Translations under genes and position numbers: made by a program
Part shown: in pieces, positions 10,713 through 24,279 of the stretch
Layout of the letters: each line of letters starts with the position of its first letter
Position numbering within the stretch: position 1 is the stretch's first letter
NCBI GenBank assembly: GCA_021464245.1
Contig: JADCRB010000068.1
Coordinates: 2,283,797-2,347,796, forward strand
Direction of reading: 5' to 3'
From: Carallia brachiata
Lineage: Eukaryota > Streptophyta > Magnoliopsida > Malpighiales > Rhizophoraceae
Length of the DNA stretch: 64,000 nt
Notes under the pieces: generated by a model
Database searches by the model: none
Seen by the model: the letters and a program-made list of their open reading frames with translations, nothing else
Told to the model about the DNA's origin: nothing

Positions 10713-13700
10713 CTATACATCATGGCCACTTGGAGCAAGTAATTTGTCTTCCTCAGATGAGATTTCACTCATCTGGAGCTGAATATTTGACTTTGAAGTC
10801 ATTTTGTTCCATTCGTTTTCAACACGGAAGAATACCCACTGGAAACGGCGGAATATCTCCAAGGCTGCGATTGTGAACACGGTGAGGTAATTATGGCGCA
10901 GATGAGCAGACAACTTATAAGTCCATGTGCAGCGTAGAATCAAATTGCTTCCTATCACCCAAAAATAAACCTGCATTTCCAAATTGTATAATTATAATAG
11001 AGAAACCAAACAAGACGAGGTCCAGCCAAAGAAGACAAAGAAAAGGAGTTGAATCTATCTTATCCCTTGTAGCCGAAGTTCTAGTTCTACTTGCACTTCT
11101 AAAATAAATTTAGATCATTCAGTTAGGCCAAAAAGTTATCATGTCACATAAGGTTGCATGTTGGGCAAATTTTACAGTTATATCAGCCATCTGCCCACTC
11201 ACTGCATGCCGCTTAATAGTAAAATGAAGAAATGCTTCTCACAGATGCATAAATTTAAAAGATATGACTTGCAAAATGAAAAATCTAATTTTGCAATTGA
11301 TGTATTAAAGGATGTGTCTTCTTACCCATTTCCGTCCATATAATAGGTATGACCACAAACTCGGCTTGTTAAATTTAAAAATTCGAGTGAAGCAGCTGAC
11401 AAAAGAAGAGAAACTGGTTAACAATATGCCCATGACATAACTATCTATAGACTTCCTACAATTATGGCTCAAAGTACAGTTATATTTCTAGTCCACAAAC
11501 TCAGCTTGTTAAATTTAAAAATTCGAGTGAAGCAGCTGACAAAAGAAGAGAAACTGGTTAACAATATGCCCATGACATATCTATCTCTAGACTTCATACA
11601 ATTATGGCTCAAAGTACAGTCTATATTTCTAGTCCACAAACTCGGCTTGTTAAATTTAAAAATTCGAGTGAAGCAGCTGACAAAAGAAGAGAAAGTGGTT
11701 AGCAATATGCCCACGACATACTATCTATAGACTTCCTACAATTATGGCTCAAAGTACAGTATATATTTCTAGTCCACAACGAACGAAGTGAACATAACAA
11801 ACTGATTAATTCCTGTTTAGAAATCTTGGACTCAAAAATATATGTTTTTTGGAAAATAATCTAAGACTTCCAAGATCATAGGCCTCAGGTTCAGTGATAT
11901 CCATCGTAGCATTATAAACAACCAGATTTAAAAGGGAGCAGGTATATCACATCCAGTTTGTACATGCTCTTTTGAACATCAATTAAAGAAAAAGAAAATA
12001 TCACAAGAAAGGAAGTGAGTCCCCCTAACACATTTCATTTAATATGTTTTGAATTATATAGGTGGACAGATGAGGTACTAAAACTAAGAGAGCGCTAAAT
12101 TTGAATGTTATTTTTGTGCAAAGTGTACTAAAGCAAGCAATACCTCAAGTCCCAATCTCGGGTCACATCCCAGTAGAAGGAATACAGAGAGTTCAAAACA
12201 CTTGACAGAAGCCAGAGAGGTCTATAAAAGTTTGTCCACCTATCAGGGAAGACATGATATTTAAGGGCTGAAAGAAAAATCACTGGCACTGCTGTCGAAT
12301 ATTTTAAAGCTGAAACCAAGAGAAAATGATGTTATTAAAATTGTTACAGTGTTCAGGCAACAAAAACATCTTATTAAAACACCTAAATGAACAAAAACAA
12401 CCAAAAAAAAACATGGTGTTATGAAGCCAGACTCCAAGATAACAAACCAAAAAAACAGTTTACCGTGGATTGAAATTTTGTGAAAACATGGAAAGGTTGT
12501 ATTAAACACAAAATAAAACTATAGTTTTGCCTTATATTTAATCTCAAGCAAAATAACACTGTAAGATTTGGTGATATTATCGAATTTGACATTCTTTTCC
12601 TGAAACAGACTTTAACTGCAGACAGAATCCAAAGTTTGATCAAATATTAATGAAGCAAAACAACTACTAAAAAACTTGAATGCAGCAAGACATTTCTCCA
12701 TTAAAACCACTTGCAACCATCATTATCACAACCATTTCCATCCTGAGCAGCACCATAGCAGGTCATCTTAACCAAATGATCATATTAGATGGCAAGTGAC
12801 CAAAGACTACGCATTTATTTTGGTTAATGGTCACTGGACAATATAAAATAATAATGCTTCACAGGACTTAATGGAAAATATATATATATAAACAGAAGCA
12901 ATAGAAAGGAACACTCACTCATATGCACTCACAAACAAAGAAGTGTTGTTCAAAAATAAAGGTAATTCAAGCAAATACCAAAGTAGTGTTTACCATTAAA
13001 AAGAGATGTTTTCTCCTTAGTATCCTTGTATTGTCGAAGACATTGAAACAGCCGAAAAACATAGGGCAAAACAAGGACTAAAGGGATTGCAATGGAGTGA
13101 CTGCCACAAACAGAATCAGCTTCAAACCATGCAATTGTTGCAACCTGCACACATTCGAACATATGCAGGAATAAGCAAAGTGTTGGACAATTGTTTTCAG
13201 AAATCAACATTTGAAAAAGTGCCATGTTGTCCAAGCAAAACATAGAATTAAAGGAAAGAGAGAGTTGCAGTGCAGGGGAAGGGCTAAAGACCAGAGGGCA
13301 ATGAAATGACAAGAAAAGCATCTAATCTCTTTAAGCTAAACTAATGGCTCTAACACCATGTGCCCCTTGTAGAACACCAGATATCAGAAGTCACAGTTGA
13401 AAAGTAAAAGAATCCATCTCTCTTCTTTGATCTCCAGCAAAACTTATTAAATGAAAGGTCTCTATGTTGCTAAAATCAATGCAACTTTCAGGCTAGTTCT
13501 CAATTTGATGCGAGGAAGAACAGCATTGACAATGTTTTAGCTTGAGAAAACTGACAAGTGGAAGATTTACACAGAAGATGATTACTCATGACAGACGGAG
13601 CACGAATTTCCAATCCACTGTAAAATGTAAGAAGCAGTTTCTCTTACGAGATGCAACTATAATCACAACCCACTTGGGTCAGTTACATTGACCCTTTTAT

Positions 13701-16700
13701 TCCATCCTGCTCTATTGAAGATCCAAATGGTGCCTTGGCATATTTCAACTAAAGCAGGAGGGAATTCATAGTAGATTACAAAGAATTGTCAAAAAATGAC
13801 CTAATGTTTATCTCAGGCTAACCTTCTGACAAGCAAGCCAGATTTAATAGCAAAACACTAACCTGTCGATTGACCATCCGACATACAGAACGCTCCAAAT
13901 CTGAGAACACCTGGAAAAAATCACAAATATAAGAAAGGACAAAGTTTAGTAGAGTTCAGGCACTTAAAATGCATCAAGAAGCAGTTTTCTAGTTTCTGAC
14001 TGTAAATGTAGTGATCATTGTCACTAATCAAAATCAACAAATGCAGCCTTCAAAAGAAATGTATTTTATAAAAAAATTGCATTTATGAGAAAACAGACTG
14101 CAAATTATTTCACACAAAAGCACAAATTGCGGAGTTATTGAGTCTTGCATTTGGAGAGCAAGCAAAGAAGACAGCATGTCATCTAGAAGTTAATAAAAAG
14201 GATTCTGAAATCACTAGAAGGGGGGATATGATACCTTTGCCATGGATGTCAAAATATCAGCCACAAAGAAATCTACAAATGTAATTGCCTGCAGCAATAT
14301 AAGCACATCACTGATTTTCAATGCCGTCAGGTCAACATAACATCAGTTTCATTGTGGAATACAAACCAGATTTTATAGTATTCAATAATACAGTAAAGCT
14401 TATTAAATTGATTCTATTAGAAACTCAACCTTTTAGGTGTTTGCTACACTGTGAAATCCACTTGAACTATAAAAGACCCAAGAATTGCATGCATGTGCCA
14501 TAATCAGAAAAAAGAAAAATATAATGTGCTAAAAATGGCTCAAACTTGCCTGCAGGGGGAAAACTATACGCCAAAAAGTCCTCAACAAGTAGTAGCGAGA
14601 GGACAAATGAAAAATATCGAAAGGAAAAATCAAAACCATCGCAACAGCACAGTATAATAGAACCTGCGCAAAAGGTAATTTAATTAAGAGCAATCCCAAC
14701 ACCTTGAAAATTATCTTGAATGATAGAAGGATGCTTTCATCTGCAGAAAAGGTAATGATATGCAGTTGCTGTCTGATCATAACATACTATATTCTCAGTA
14801 GTACAATGAGCTATAAAATATTTTGGTTAATGCCATTGATGTGTATTTTTGTCTAAAAATTTGATGCCCATATGTTCTCCTTTGGATCCTTTGAAATATC
14901 TTGTGGAACTTTGTTTTATAAAAACAGATCAGTTGCAAAGTTTCAAACTCAAAACATGATATAAAGATTCAACATAAATGTACTGATGTGTGGCGTTAAA
15001 CATGTGGATGTGGAAACGACTTCAGAAAATTTGTTTCTGAATACTTTGTTTCTATTTTTTCTATGATTATAAATCACTTCCCCCCTCCCCCCTTCTTATT
15101 TAGATGGAAGACACACAGTGCTTCGTGAATATTGAACTTCTCTTTTCCCATAAGCACCACAGGGAAAAGAGACCATCAGACATAACCATCGTACCATAAG
15201 CCATGTATCCCATTCCTAAGCTAGTATCTTTACCATCCTTTGACAAATGAAAGTGAAAAGGAATGTATTATAAAAGACCTACATAAATCAACTTGGCAAA
15301 TGGATAAGCAAAATCAAGCATCTAGGAGAACCATAAGATTAGGGTCGTCGTTTTCCCACAGAAGAACCAGAGATCCTCAAAATGTATAAAAAAAATATTA
15401 CTCCAATGTTTTAAAAAAAAAAAAAAAAAAAAAGAATTTGATGCAATTTTAGCCATAATCAACAAAATAGTTCATGTGAGACTCTAAAATATATCCACTT
15501 AAAAGAGCATCTATTACACTGGTTGTGATGCAGCCAATGATACTTCTCCATGAGAATAAAGGTAAAGATATGCTGTCATGCTAGTTGGGACAATGATAGT
15601 CATCCAAGTAGCAACCTGAAATAAACAAAACCCAGAGTTACCAAAAGAAAGGAAACAGGCAGCAATAAAAACAAAATAAAAGCCTGTGAGAAACAGAAAT
15701 TGTTTCATGGCACATGTAGCGATAGACTAATTTCTATTATGACACAAAAAGAAAATGATAAATGTTCTGCATCAAAAATTAAATTCTGCTCCTTAAAGGC
15801 ATAATGTGTCAATCAACTGTGACATATTATCAGCAGATGCTTAAAACAGAATCCATCCTAGGTGTACGATCGTGTGTAGTTTCATTTTAAGTATCTAAGC
15901 TTATTCTTTCCAGCAGAGAGAAATGATAAATTTGGAATCAGAAGCAAGAAACAGCTTCCCATGCCTTTCTACCTGATTGTTTCTCATACAGTTACCATAG
16001 ACGTTATTGTGACTATTTGGCAAATATTTTGTCTGAAGAATTTAGAAGAAGAAGGAAGAAAATTTGCACTACTTATCTTGCATCACACAAGAATATTAAG
16101 TTTTGGCCATCCTCTTCTCAAGCAACATACATGAGGCAATGACAAAACTATCTCATATAAATTATGCTGCAAGTGGAACTCAAATAGGTTCATCATAAAA
16201 TTCAGATCATGTGAGGAAGGAGAGGCCCATGAACAAATTAAATAACCACTGCACCATGTTAAAATAAAAATGATGAAGGTAGAACCTCAGCATGGTAAAT
16301 GGCACAAAACAGAGAGAACACATTTACAAAAACAATGAGTGAGTTTTGAAACAAGAAACCTTCCATATCTCCCTGTGTGTAAGATGATTTTGGTCAAGAT
16401 CAAATATCTTAGCATAGCTGATAGTGGACTGTGCAAAAAACCATAAATTGATTCCCCAAAGCCAAATCACCATAGTCTACAAAACCACAGCCAGAAGAAA
16501 ATGTTCTCAGTGTTAGAAAAAAGAAAAAAATTAAAAGGATAAGATTAAAACAGCACAAGACTAACCACAAGAAGAAGAGGATTGTAATACAAAAAAGCCT
16601 CATATAAAAAAAGGTCCCGCAAATCCGCACTCATTCTCATAACAGAATCCCATCCAATCTGCAATTCAAGTACCCAATAAGAACATGCATTTAAGCTGAC

Positions 16701-17528
16701 AAGTATCAGAGGTGCAGACGTGCAGTTGGCATCTACAATGTTCATAATGCCTCGGACTGTAATTCTAAATAAGAAAATAAATAAACGTAAACTCACCTTG
16801 CAGCAAATGAAACCCCAGAGGAAGAACAACACCACCTGGAAATAAACCTCATTTAGAGACAAAAAAAAGACAAATCATAATCTTAAAATTAACGCACACA
16901 TACTAAGCACCGCCATCAAGAGGAATTACTCGATAAGAGTAGGTAAATATCCTACGTGGAAGACCAATATGGATCCCGAAATCAACACATCAACCATAAG
17001 TTGATCTCATCTACAGCAGCATAACAGACCCGATCTACCGGATAAATTTTCCATTCTCATGGTACATTCTAGACACGAATAGAACGTAACCAGCATCTAA
17101 TCGGATCATTCTTTTTCCACAAAAATGAAAGAAGTAGCAAATCAAAACTTAACAAGAAAGAAAAACAAGAAACCTTGAATCTCCATAACAGTATGGGAGA
17201 TGGCATTATGGCAGCAGTAGTGATAGGTGCAATCGCACTCTTCAAGTCGTCATTTGACTCCATCGAATGCGAGAGACCTTCCTCTACGCCATTTCCCTGC
17301 TCACCACCACCTGCCAAACGTTCCACAAACCCTACATTACTATTACACCATCGCATCAACCAAAAAACACAAAAACAAAAAAATCGAATAAATAAATAAA
17401 TAAAAACTAAAAAAAAAAAAAAAAAAAAAAAAAATAATTGTTCTACCAAGATCAAAGACAACAGGTCGGCTACCAGACTTCCTCAAGTGCGGGCTATTGT
17501 TAGGGGCTATCACTTGACCTCCAAACAT
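10713..17528 (-). CDS. EXS (ERD1/XPR1/SYG1) domain membrane protein
   Basis: SPX-less EXS protein similar to Arabidopsis At5g35730 and yeast Erd1, probably a Golgi multi-pass protein involved in phosphate or glycosylation homeostasis (inferred from family). Thirteen exons, minus strand: 17447-17528 (ATG), 17174-17331, 16797-16835, 16566-16658, 16360-16476, 15520-15615, 14550-14663, 14235-14288, 13863-13910, 12994-13144, 12144-12309, 11326-11395, 10713-10970. Lengths join in frame to 481 residues with no stop. Landmarks are SPHLRKSGSRPVVFDLG, VVLFFLWGFICCK, IGWDSVMRMSADLRDLFLYE, WMTIIVPTSMTAYLYLYSHG, VATIAWFEADSVCGSHSIAI, RQYKDTKEK, LNSLYSFYWDVTRDWDL and LRHNYLTVFTIAALEIFRRF plus VENEWNK, the EXS signature region. 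Intron 7 uses a GC donor (CAG|GCAAGT). Exon 12 is the complete member of a tandem triplication. Confidence 0.92.
11353..11773. repeat. Three tandem 140-bp units copying EXS exon 12 boundary
   Basis: The string ccacaaactc recurs at 11353, 11493 and 11634, and ccacaacg at 11774, giving three units of 140-141 bp with few mismatches. On the minus strand each unit carries a 3' splice site (GTCAG) and the first part of exon 12 (CFTRIFKFNK). Only the unit at 11353-11395 runs on into the rest of the exon and its GT donor at 11325. The other two lie upstream in intron 11 and lack the exon end, so they are decoy acceptors or pseudo-exons. Confidence 0.9.
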
Positions 17529-19172
17529 TAGATGCAATTTGCAGGTACCAAACAGGGCCTAAAATCAACTCCCTCAAGCCAGCTTACACTAGAACCTACC
17601 TGCACCACAACATCCAAATTACAAAAATTAAATTATTATGACTTAAAAATTGCAACATCGTTAAAAAATAAAGGAATAAATAACTTACTATAATGCTTAG
17701 ATTCACACAGAGAGATTCAACGTGTATATTCGTGTGAGTATAGGAACGCAAACCGCATCGCCAGGGCTTGCTTGCTCTCCCTGGATTGGATCTCGCTGGC
17801 CTGAGAATGAGATGGAAACATCTAAAAATTGGGGGCTTTTTTTTTTTTTTTTCTGTGTTTGAGTGAGGGCGAAGGAAAGGAGGTGGGAATACTGAGAAAG
17901 AAAAAAGAGATGGATGGCGCAAAATCTCTGTTTTGAGAGGGCCTATTTGCAAACATCGAAATGGTTTTTTATTAATTAAAATTTGTTTGAAAGGATCCGT
18001 TCGTTTTTTTTGGTCGTACGCGTCTTCGGATTTCGCTTTCTCCCTAAACCCTGTTTCTTTCGCCTTGTTTGCAAAATTGTTGACACGTGCTACTCATGAA
18101 AACGTTGCGCCCTTTCCTTTCCCTAATCCTTTGTTTTATTTATTTATTTTTTTATTTAATTTCTTTCAATTCAAATAACAAATTTTATTTTTTTTCATAA
18201 ATTGTTATTCATTTTTGTGCTCATAATTTTTTAATTATTACTTTTATCAATTATAATATCATCATTATTATACTATTTTTATTTATTTTCTTTTCTATTC
18301 ACTTTTTTTAAATCCAAACAAAGTATCAATTCTTGCCTTTTAGGGCATCAAATTGTCATGCGATATAATTCATTGAATTAAAGGTAAATTTAATTCCATG
18401 AACAACCGCATTTTCAATTTAATTCAACCAAAATATATTCTCTTTTGTGTCATTAAATGGAACACTTTTCTTTTTTACAGTTACGTTCTATTTTGGCTTG
18501 TCCTGATATAATTAGACAAAAGTAACCACAACCCAAAATCCTCCATTGCCGGCATAATTTTGGGCTTTACCTTTATGGTTTTAACTGCAATCTGACACTT
18601 TTGTCTAAAAAGTAAAAAGTTCAATTGTTAATTAAAAGATGTAATATTGTAAATTTGTAATTTAAACGATAGTGATGATATATTAGTAATTGAGAGGTCA
18701 AGAGTTTGAATTATCGATCTTTTTAATTATTTTTTTCTCCAATCAATTAGTTTAAATTTAAAAAAACAAAAAAAAGAAGATATAAAAGAAAACAAAAATA
18801 AAAAGAAAAAAAATGGGCCCCGGCCCTGGGCTCATCGGGATATGATCCAAGCGGACCCAGCCACAAGGCTTGGGAGGTCCCATATCTTCTAATGTCAAGA
18901 ATTAAGGTCCATAATTTGCCGGCCCAACCAAGGCCTCCCATGAGCTGGGCCGACCAGATAATGTTGCTGTTGGGGGCCACAAATGTTGGCCCGTGTATAC
19001 AGGCCGACGTCCGTTTTGAATTATCCAAAACTTACTTTTTTAACCCTTCAAAGGACCAACGGAGAAAACAAAAAAATAGAAAACATACTTGCTGTTCTCT
19101 TAAAAAATCAATTGTAACCAGACCGAAAAAAAAAAATCAATTGTAAATTAACCAAAAAAAAAAATCAATTTT

Positions 19173-19320
19173 AAGAGTGATGAGTCTAACTCAATTGATT
19201 AGATATTTGTATTATCAACTCTCAAATTTAGGGTTCAAATTCCAACTTAACGCTTACATTCTTCTCTCTTTATCATTAGACTATCACTTTTAATGAACCA
19301 AAAAAAAAAATCTATTGTAA
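19173..19320 (+). mobile_element. tRNA-derived SINE-like sequence
   Basis: Contains an A-box-like stretch (taactcaattgattag) and, about 45 nt on, a B-box-like stretch (gggttcaaattcc), the spacing of a pol III internal promoter. Similar a-rich strings (accaaaaaaaaaaatc) flank it and may be the target duplication. The tRNA cloverleaf is not maintained, so it is not a tRNA gene. Confidence 0.5.
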
Positions 19321-20625
19321 CACGCAGTGAACTAGCCAGAAAAAGAATGAAGGACCACATCTGAAGTATGCAAATGTTATCTTAGGTAACACCTTCGGTA
19401 TTTAGAAACTTAAATTTTTATTTTAAAAATCTTGAATTTTAATTATAATAATGGATATGGAATTTGGAAGTGTTATTTTCATTTTTTTTTTTCCCTTTTT
19501 TTCGAGCAGGACACATGCTCTAGACTATAGCAACAATTTTCGGTCACCTGAATGTTAGGATCCAAGCATAATATAAATCAGAGGAAAATCAAATAAACAA
19601 GAGTCAAATTTTTCACTGCAATGAGGCAGTTGGAACCAATCCTGTCCAACGGGACGATGACATGTCAGCAAATGCCATTGCCATGTCAGCGGCCTCCCCC
19701 ACTGCAGAATCAAAATCAAGAGAGAGGCTTTAGACCCATACTCATTAGTCACACATTTGCATTAAACAGACCTAACAAAGTGTAATTAGTTATTAATTTA
19801 TTTAATGTAATTATATTTATAAAATTTTAAAAAATAATATTAAAATTTAAAATTGGATGAGTATGATTTTTAAATCTAAAAATATAAATCTTGTATAATA
19901 TGTATTAAAAAAATCAAAAATTTTTAACTTAAAAAAAAATTATTTAAAAAAAAAACTTTCTATACTAATTATCAATATAGTTATATGCTATTAATTATAA
20001 ATTACATTTTATTATTCAAGCAGTACAATGCGGCATACAACTTTTTCTCCAAAATCAAATGCCATTGCCATGTCAGTGGCCTCCCTCGCCACACAATCAA
20101 AAACCACATAGCCCGACAAGCCACGTGTTCACTTCAGAATTGACGGCTTACGGAAGCTGCCCAGTGCTCCTCTATATGGGCCCCAATATCTCGGGAACCA
20201 AGGGACCCGCTGGCAATTAATTTCGTAAACCCGCCCGAGCCCTCCTTCCCGTTTGGATAAATATTAATGGTGCGAACAGTTTTGTCTTTACGTTTATTTG
20301 TAATACGTTTATCTGTAACGTAATAATTGTTATATTTTATTTAAAGATAGTGATAAAGTATATAATAAAAAAATAATATATTTTTTTATTATTATTACAT
20401 ATTTTTTTATTATTATTATATAAAATATAATAATTATTTTATTATAGACAATGATTCGTGCAAAAATCTCCTACTGTGTAATGCAGTTCGGGAGTTTTAT
20501 ATACCGTCATGCTATCGCTGCAAAACTTGAACCGAGTAATAAGGCTGACCAGTGACGATACCAAAATTCCTGACGTAGAGCTCATCCACGTCAGCGCAGG
20601 ATATCATTTACTAGACCCACGTTTT

Positions 20626-20635
20626 ACCACGTGGT
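20626..20635. promoter_or_regulatory. Palindromic G-box
   Basis: Perfect 10-bp palindrome accacgtggt, 655 nt upstream of the B-box gene ATG. A second ACGT element (ccacgtcagc) lies 40 nt upstream. Such sites bind bZIP (HY5-like) and bHLH (PIF-like) factors that commonly regulate B-box genes. Use in vivo is inference. Confidence 0.5.
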
Positions 20636-21289
20636 GATCACCCAGTTATCCTAGGCAAAACCTGAATAAACCAAGTGGACAGCCTACAGGGAGCGCTGAT
20701 CGGTCTCAGAGATTGTCGCAAACTTTCAAAAGCTGGCAACGAAGCTCGACCATTTTAGAAGTTCTGGCGACCCAAAATGTTGTCTTTTGGCCGATTCAAC
20801 CAGTTCTCATTGCTTCCATTGATGGATTTTTGGTTTCTTGATATTAGCTGACTCTCATTTGATTATATTCGCGGAGGGAATTCGGCATTTTTTTTTATTA
20901 GTAAGTGACTTTCCCTATGCTCATTTTCTTTTGTCCATTATTCCTAGTTTCATGACATGAGTGCAGTATTAATATTTCGTTCATTCCCCATTTCCAGTCG
21001 TTGGACTACAAGTTTCAAAGAACAAAAAAAAAAAAAAAAAAAAAAAAATCGATAATTGCCAATTCTGGAACTTAATTGATTGTGTTTTATATGGAATAGT
21101 TATGCTGATCTTTTGATGCTGGTATGTTCTTGCTTTCTCTTTATCCATTTTTGGTGAAGGATTGAAAGGAATCGGGGTTTGAAGGTTAGTTCAATAAAAG
21201 CCGAATTCATGCAGGTTTTTACAGTGTAGGCAAGGTAGTGTAGGATGAACAATTGATTGGTGATTGAATTAGAGGACGAAAGGGAAACT

Positions 21290-23101
21290 ATGGACTCTGT
21301 ATGCGAGTTTTGTGGAGCGGCAAGGGCAGTGGTCTATTGTAAATCAGACTTGGCGAGGCTATGTTTGCAGTGCGATGGATATGTGCATTCTGCCAATTCC
21401 TTATCTCGTAGGCATCTGCGATCGCTGTTATGCGATAAGTGCAATTCACAGCCTGCAATGATCCGGTGCTTGGACAAGAAATTGTCAGTTTGTAGAGGAT
21501 GTGATTGGAGTCCAAATGGATGTTCAGGCTTGGGGCATCAGCTCAAGGTGCTGACTTGCTATACTGGTTGCCCTTCTACAGCCAAGTTTTCAAGGATTTG
21601 GTCATGGGTTCTCGACCCACCTTCTAGTAGTAATTGTCATGCAGATTTGGGGGCACTTGGTCGCGCGCCGTTTAGTGAGAATTGCGTTAGTAATTGTTTG
21701 GAGCAGAGGAACAATGAGGGGTCATGTAGTTTAGTTAATAGCAAGCTCAATGAACTGGAGCCATGTTCCAAGCTTGAACGTTGGCTTGGGTCAACTACAT
21801 TGATCCCACCCAATCAGGATTGCATATCTAATTGGTGGGATCAAGCTCCTTACTTTCCAGGGAAATCAAATATGCCAAAGATATTATTGTCAGGGTTCAA
21901 GCCCGACTTCTCTCCTTTGTAAAAATTAGCTGATTTTTAAGTTGTCACTTAATGCTTGATGGATAGTATTCAGTTATAATTAAACTCTTGTTTTTTTCTT
22001 TTCAATATCATGTCCTTTAGGCATATTCCAATCTTAAGGATCCCGGACTTTAAGATGATGAAGATCTCTGTGAAGGTCTCAACATAGATGATGTTCAGTT
22101 GAGCTTCGAAAGTGGTGACGATATCTTTGGGTCTTCCCAAGGTCATACCAAAAATCGGTTTGAGGATGAAGGAAAAGATTTCATTTTGACGGAGAGAAAT
22201 TTATCAGTCACAGAGTCTAATGGCCCACCTGAGAATGCTCTAGAGGTTCACTCTTGATCTTGATTCTGTGATAAACGGCTTATTATATCATCTTTATTCA
22301 TATAGTTAAAGTACTTTGCATTTTTCTCTTTAACAAGTAATAATTACCATCAATAAAATTGTAATGTTGTAGTTTTCCTTGTCAAATTTTAGGCATCTTC
22401 ATCACGATATCATGATTCTGTTGCTTTCCAATCATCTCACGTGGCTGCATCTGCAAATGTGATGCAAGTTGCAAGCGGCAGAGCTAATTGCTTTTGTATG
22501 AATCCTACTAGCAACAAAAACATCAACCTAGGATTTCCTACTAGTACTGGACAAGTTCATTCAATTTTATCTCTTTCAGTATCCAACATAACTGCTAAAA
22601 GTAGCGCTGCAAACTATCAAGATTGTGGATTATCGCCAGTTTTTCTGGCCAGTGAATCACCATGGGAGTCAAGCTTGGAGGCTAGCTGCCCACAAGCAAG
22701 GGATAAGGCTAAGATGAGATACAATGGAAAGAAGAAGACACGAACGTAGGTATCTCAACTTTAACCTGGTGTTTCATCAACCATCTTTGCTTCTTATAAT
22801 CTCAAAAATTTTTAGAAGTTATCTTGCTCATCTATGTTCATTGCACAAAATTGTGCTAACAGGTATCTGTGATCTAATAGCATATGTTAGGAAGAATTGC
22901 CATTGTCATTTTCTTGTGCAAATTCTTCTCACTCTACATTTCTCAGAGATTTTGCCTATTTTTGGTATCTTGTAGGTTTGGTAAGCAAATAAGATATGCC
23001 TCACGCAAAGCCAGGGGGATACTAGAAAACGGGTGAAAGGTAGATTTGTAAAAGCTGGTGAAGCATATGACTATGATCCACTGATTACGAGGGACTTCTG
23101 A
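21290..23101 (+). pseudogene. B-box/CCT (COL9-COL12, BBX10 type) gene, disabled
   Basis: Zinc-finger transcription regulator of the CONSTANS-like group with two B-boxes and a CCT domain. The codon I take as start is ATG at 21290. Both B-boxes are intact: CEFCGAARAVVYC...LCLQCDGYVHSAN...H and CDKCNSQPAMIRC...VCRGCDWSPNGCSGLGH, ending CYTGCPS. Exon 1 reaches about 21918; further exons are 22021-22245, 22393-22745 and 22976-23101. Downstream blocks are recognisable ([52 protein letters not shown]). Exon 2 has an in-frame TAA at 22051, one base from GAA. The CCT exon has lost a base at about 23013-23019. No in-frame exon 1-exon 2 junction was found. The expressed product would be a B-box-only protein lacking CCT. 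It is convergent with the B-box microProtein gene. Confidence 0.85.
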
Positions 23102-24279
23102 GCCAGATTTTTATTTCTTTGTCCATTACCTTACAGGACAGTTTAAAATTTTAAGGTAATATAGCTTCTCATTGGCTAAAAGTAAAACACAATGTCTGAA
23201 CCGATGACATGTTTTCTGTTATATTCAGTCAAGTTTCCTCCTTTTTGCAGGATTTTTTTGTAGATAGTTCAGAGGTTGCAAATCCTGAGCCAGCCTTTAT
23301 CCTTCCTCAGGTTTTCCTCTATCTGCACTTGCTCTTTGATATCCGTTGTTTTCCAATTGACCGATCAATATAGGACAGTTCTCAAGCATTTCACCAATTC
23401 TTAAGCGTCCTCCAACATTTTGGCCTTCTGGTGGGAGTCTTTCTTGCTAATAGTATTCAGGGCATTTTTTATGTGCCAATGCAGATTTTCAGATCTGTTA
23501 CCCCCCTGGTTATTTGAATTCTAAAAGCGGATGACATTTGGAGCAAGCTGTGGAATACCTCAACCATCTTCCTTTGGAAATAGTGTTCCATTAATTTTTA
23601 TGGTAAACTATAACTGAGATGATTTGGCTGGATTCTTAATGAATTGTTAGTGAATAGATCAATTTTATTATCCAAATTCCTAATTGGTATCTTATTCTTT
23701 TGTCTATTTGGCACTTATACAACTGGTGAGGCATCTCGCAGCGTTAACCTTCTTCTAATATTCTTTTGATTCTCCTCTGAGACATGCTCTTTTGCATTTG
23801 CACCCCCTCAGTCATCTTGCCCTACTGAAAATTCCAGATAGCTAGCAAATTTTGAAGAGGACAAAGATAGCTATAGCGAATTTTGGTTGTTCTTTTAAGT
23901 TTCTTTTATCAATTGTTCAACATAATAAAATTTGCCGGAAACCGTAATTGCCAGATTGAAATAAAGTCTGAACTTCATGTACCAAGGTAATGACTGTCAA
24001 TTTCCATTTTTGCCTGTTTATTTTGGATTTGTTATTTTCACTTGACAAGCTGTACAGGCACAAAAGCCAGGTTACTATGGTTCTTGAGGCATACTTTCGA
24101 GATATGGCGACAAGAACTCCCGATACGTTCTATCGATCCACTCATTTTCAAATGACAAAATCACACAGAAAAAAAATTGAAGGTTGGTGGATCGATCTTT
24201 TCTTATTGAAGAGAAAACACTTCCATAACCAAAAGGGGAAAGAAAACGAAAGAGCAAGAAAGGCGAAAAAGCGAACCAA
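23102..24279. other. Intergenic DNA between the two convergent B-box genes
   Basis: 3' flanks of both B-box genes. AT-rich and unique, with no repeats or open frames of note. An open frame on the + strand from 23990 is the antisense shadow of the B-box microProtein gene and its 3' flank. Confidence 0.5.

Larger units (their letters stand above)
17529..21289. other. Divergent intergenic region between EXS and B-box genes
   Basis: Holds the 5' leader and promoter of the EXS gene (to about 18 kb) and the promoter and 5' leader of the B-box gene (from about 20.5 kb), with AT-rich DNA, homopolymers and a SINE-like segment between. A 20-bp string aaatgccattgccatgtcag is present at 19670 and again at 20057. 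No gene was recognised. Confidence 0.5.

Noticed and set aside
11464..11730. Repetitive open frames on both strands over the 140-bp units
   Set aside because: They arise from the exon 12 tandem copies in the EXS gene and neighbouring intron, not from a separate protein.
17596..17952. 118-codon minus frame upstream of the EXS start
   Set aside because: Likely 5' leader or its intron; composition is low complexity and no homology is recognised.
21257..21289. Upstream non-ATG start extending the B-box protein by 11 residues
   Set aside because: Begins with TTG; the ATG at 21290 gives the conserved MDSVCEFCG start.
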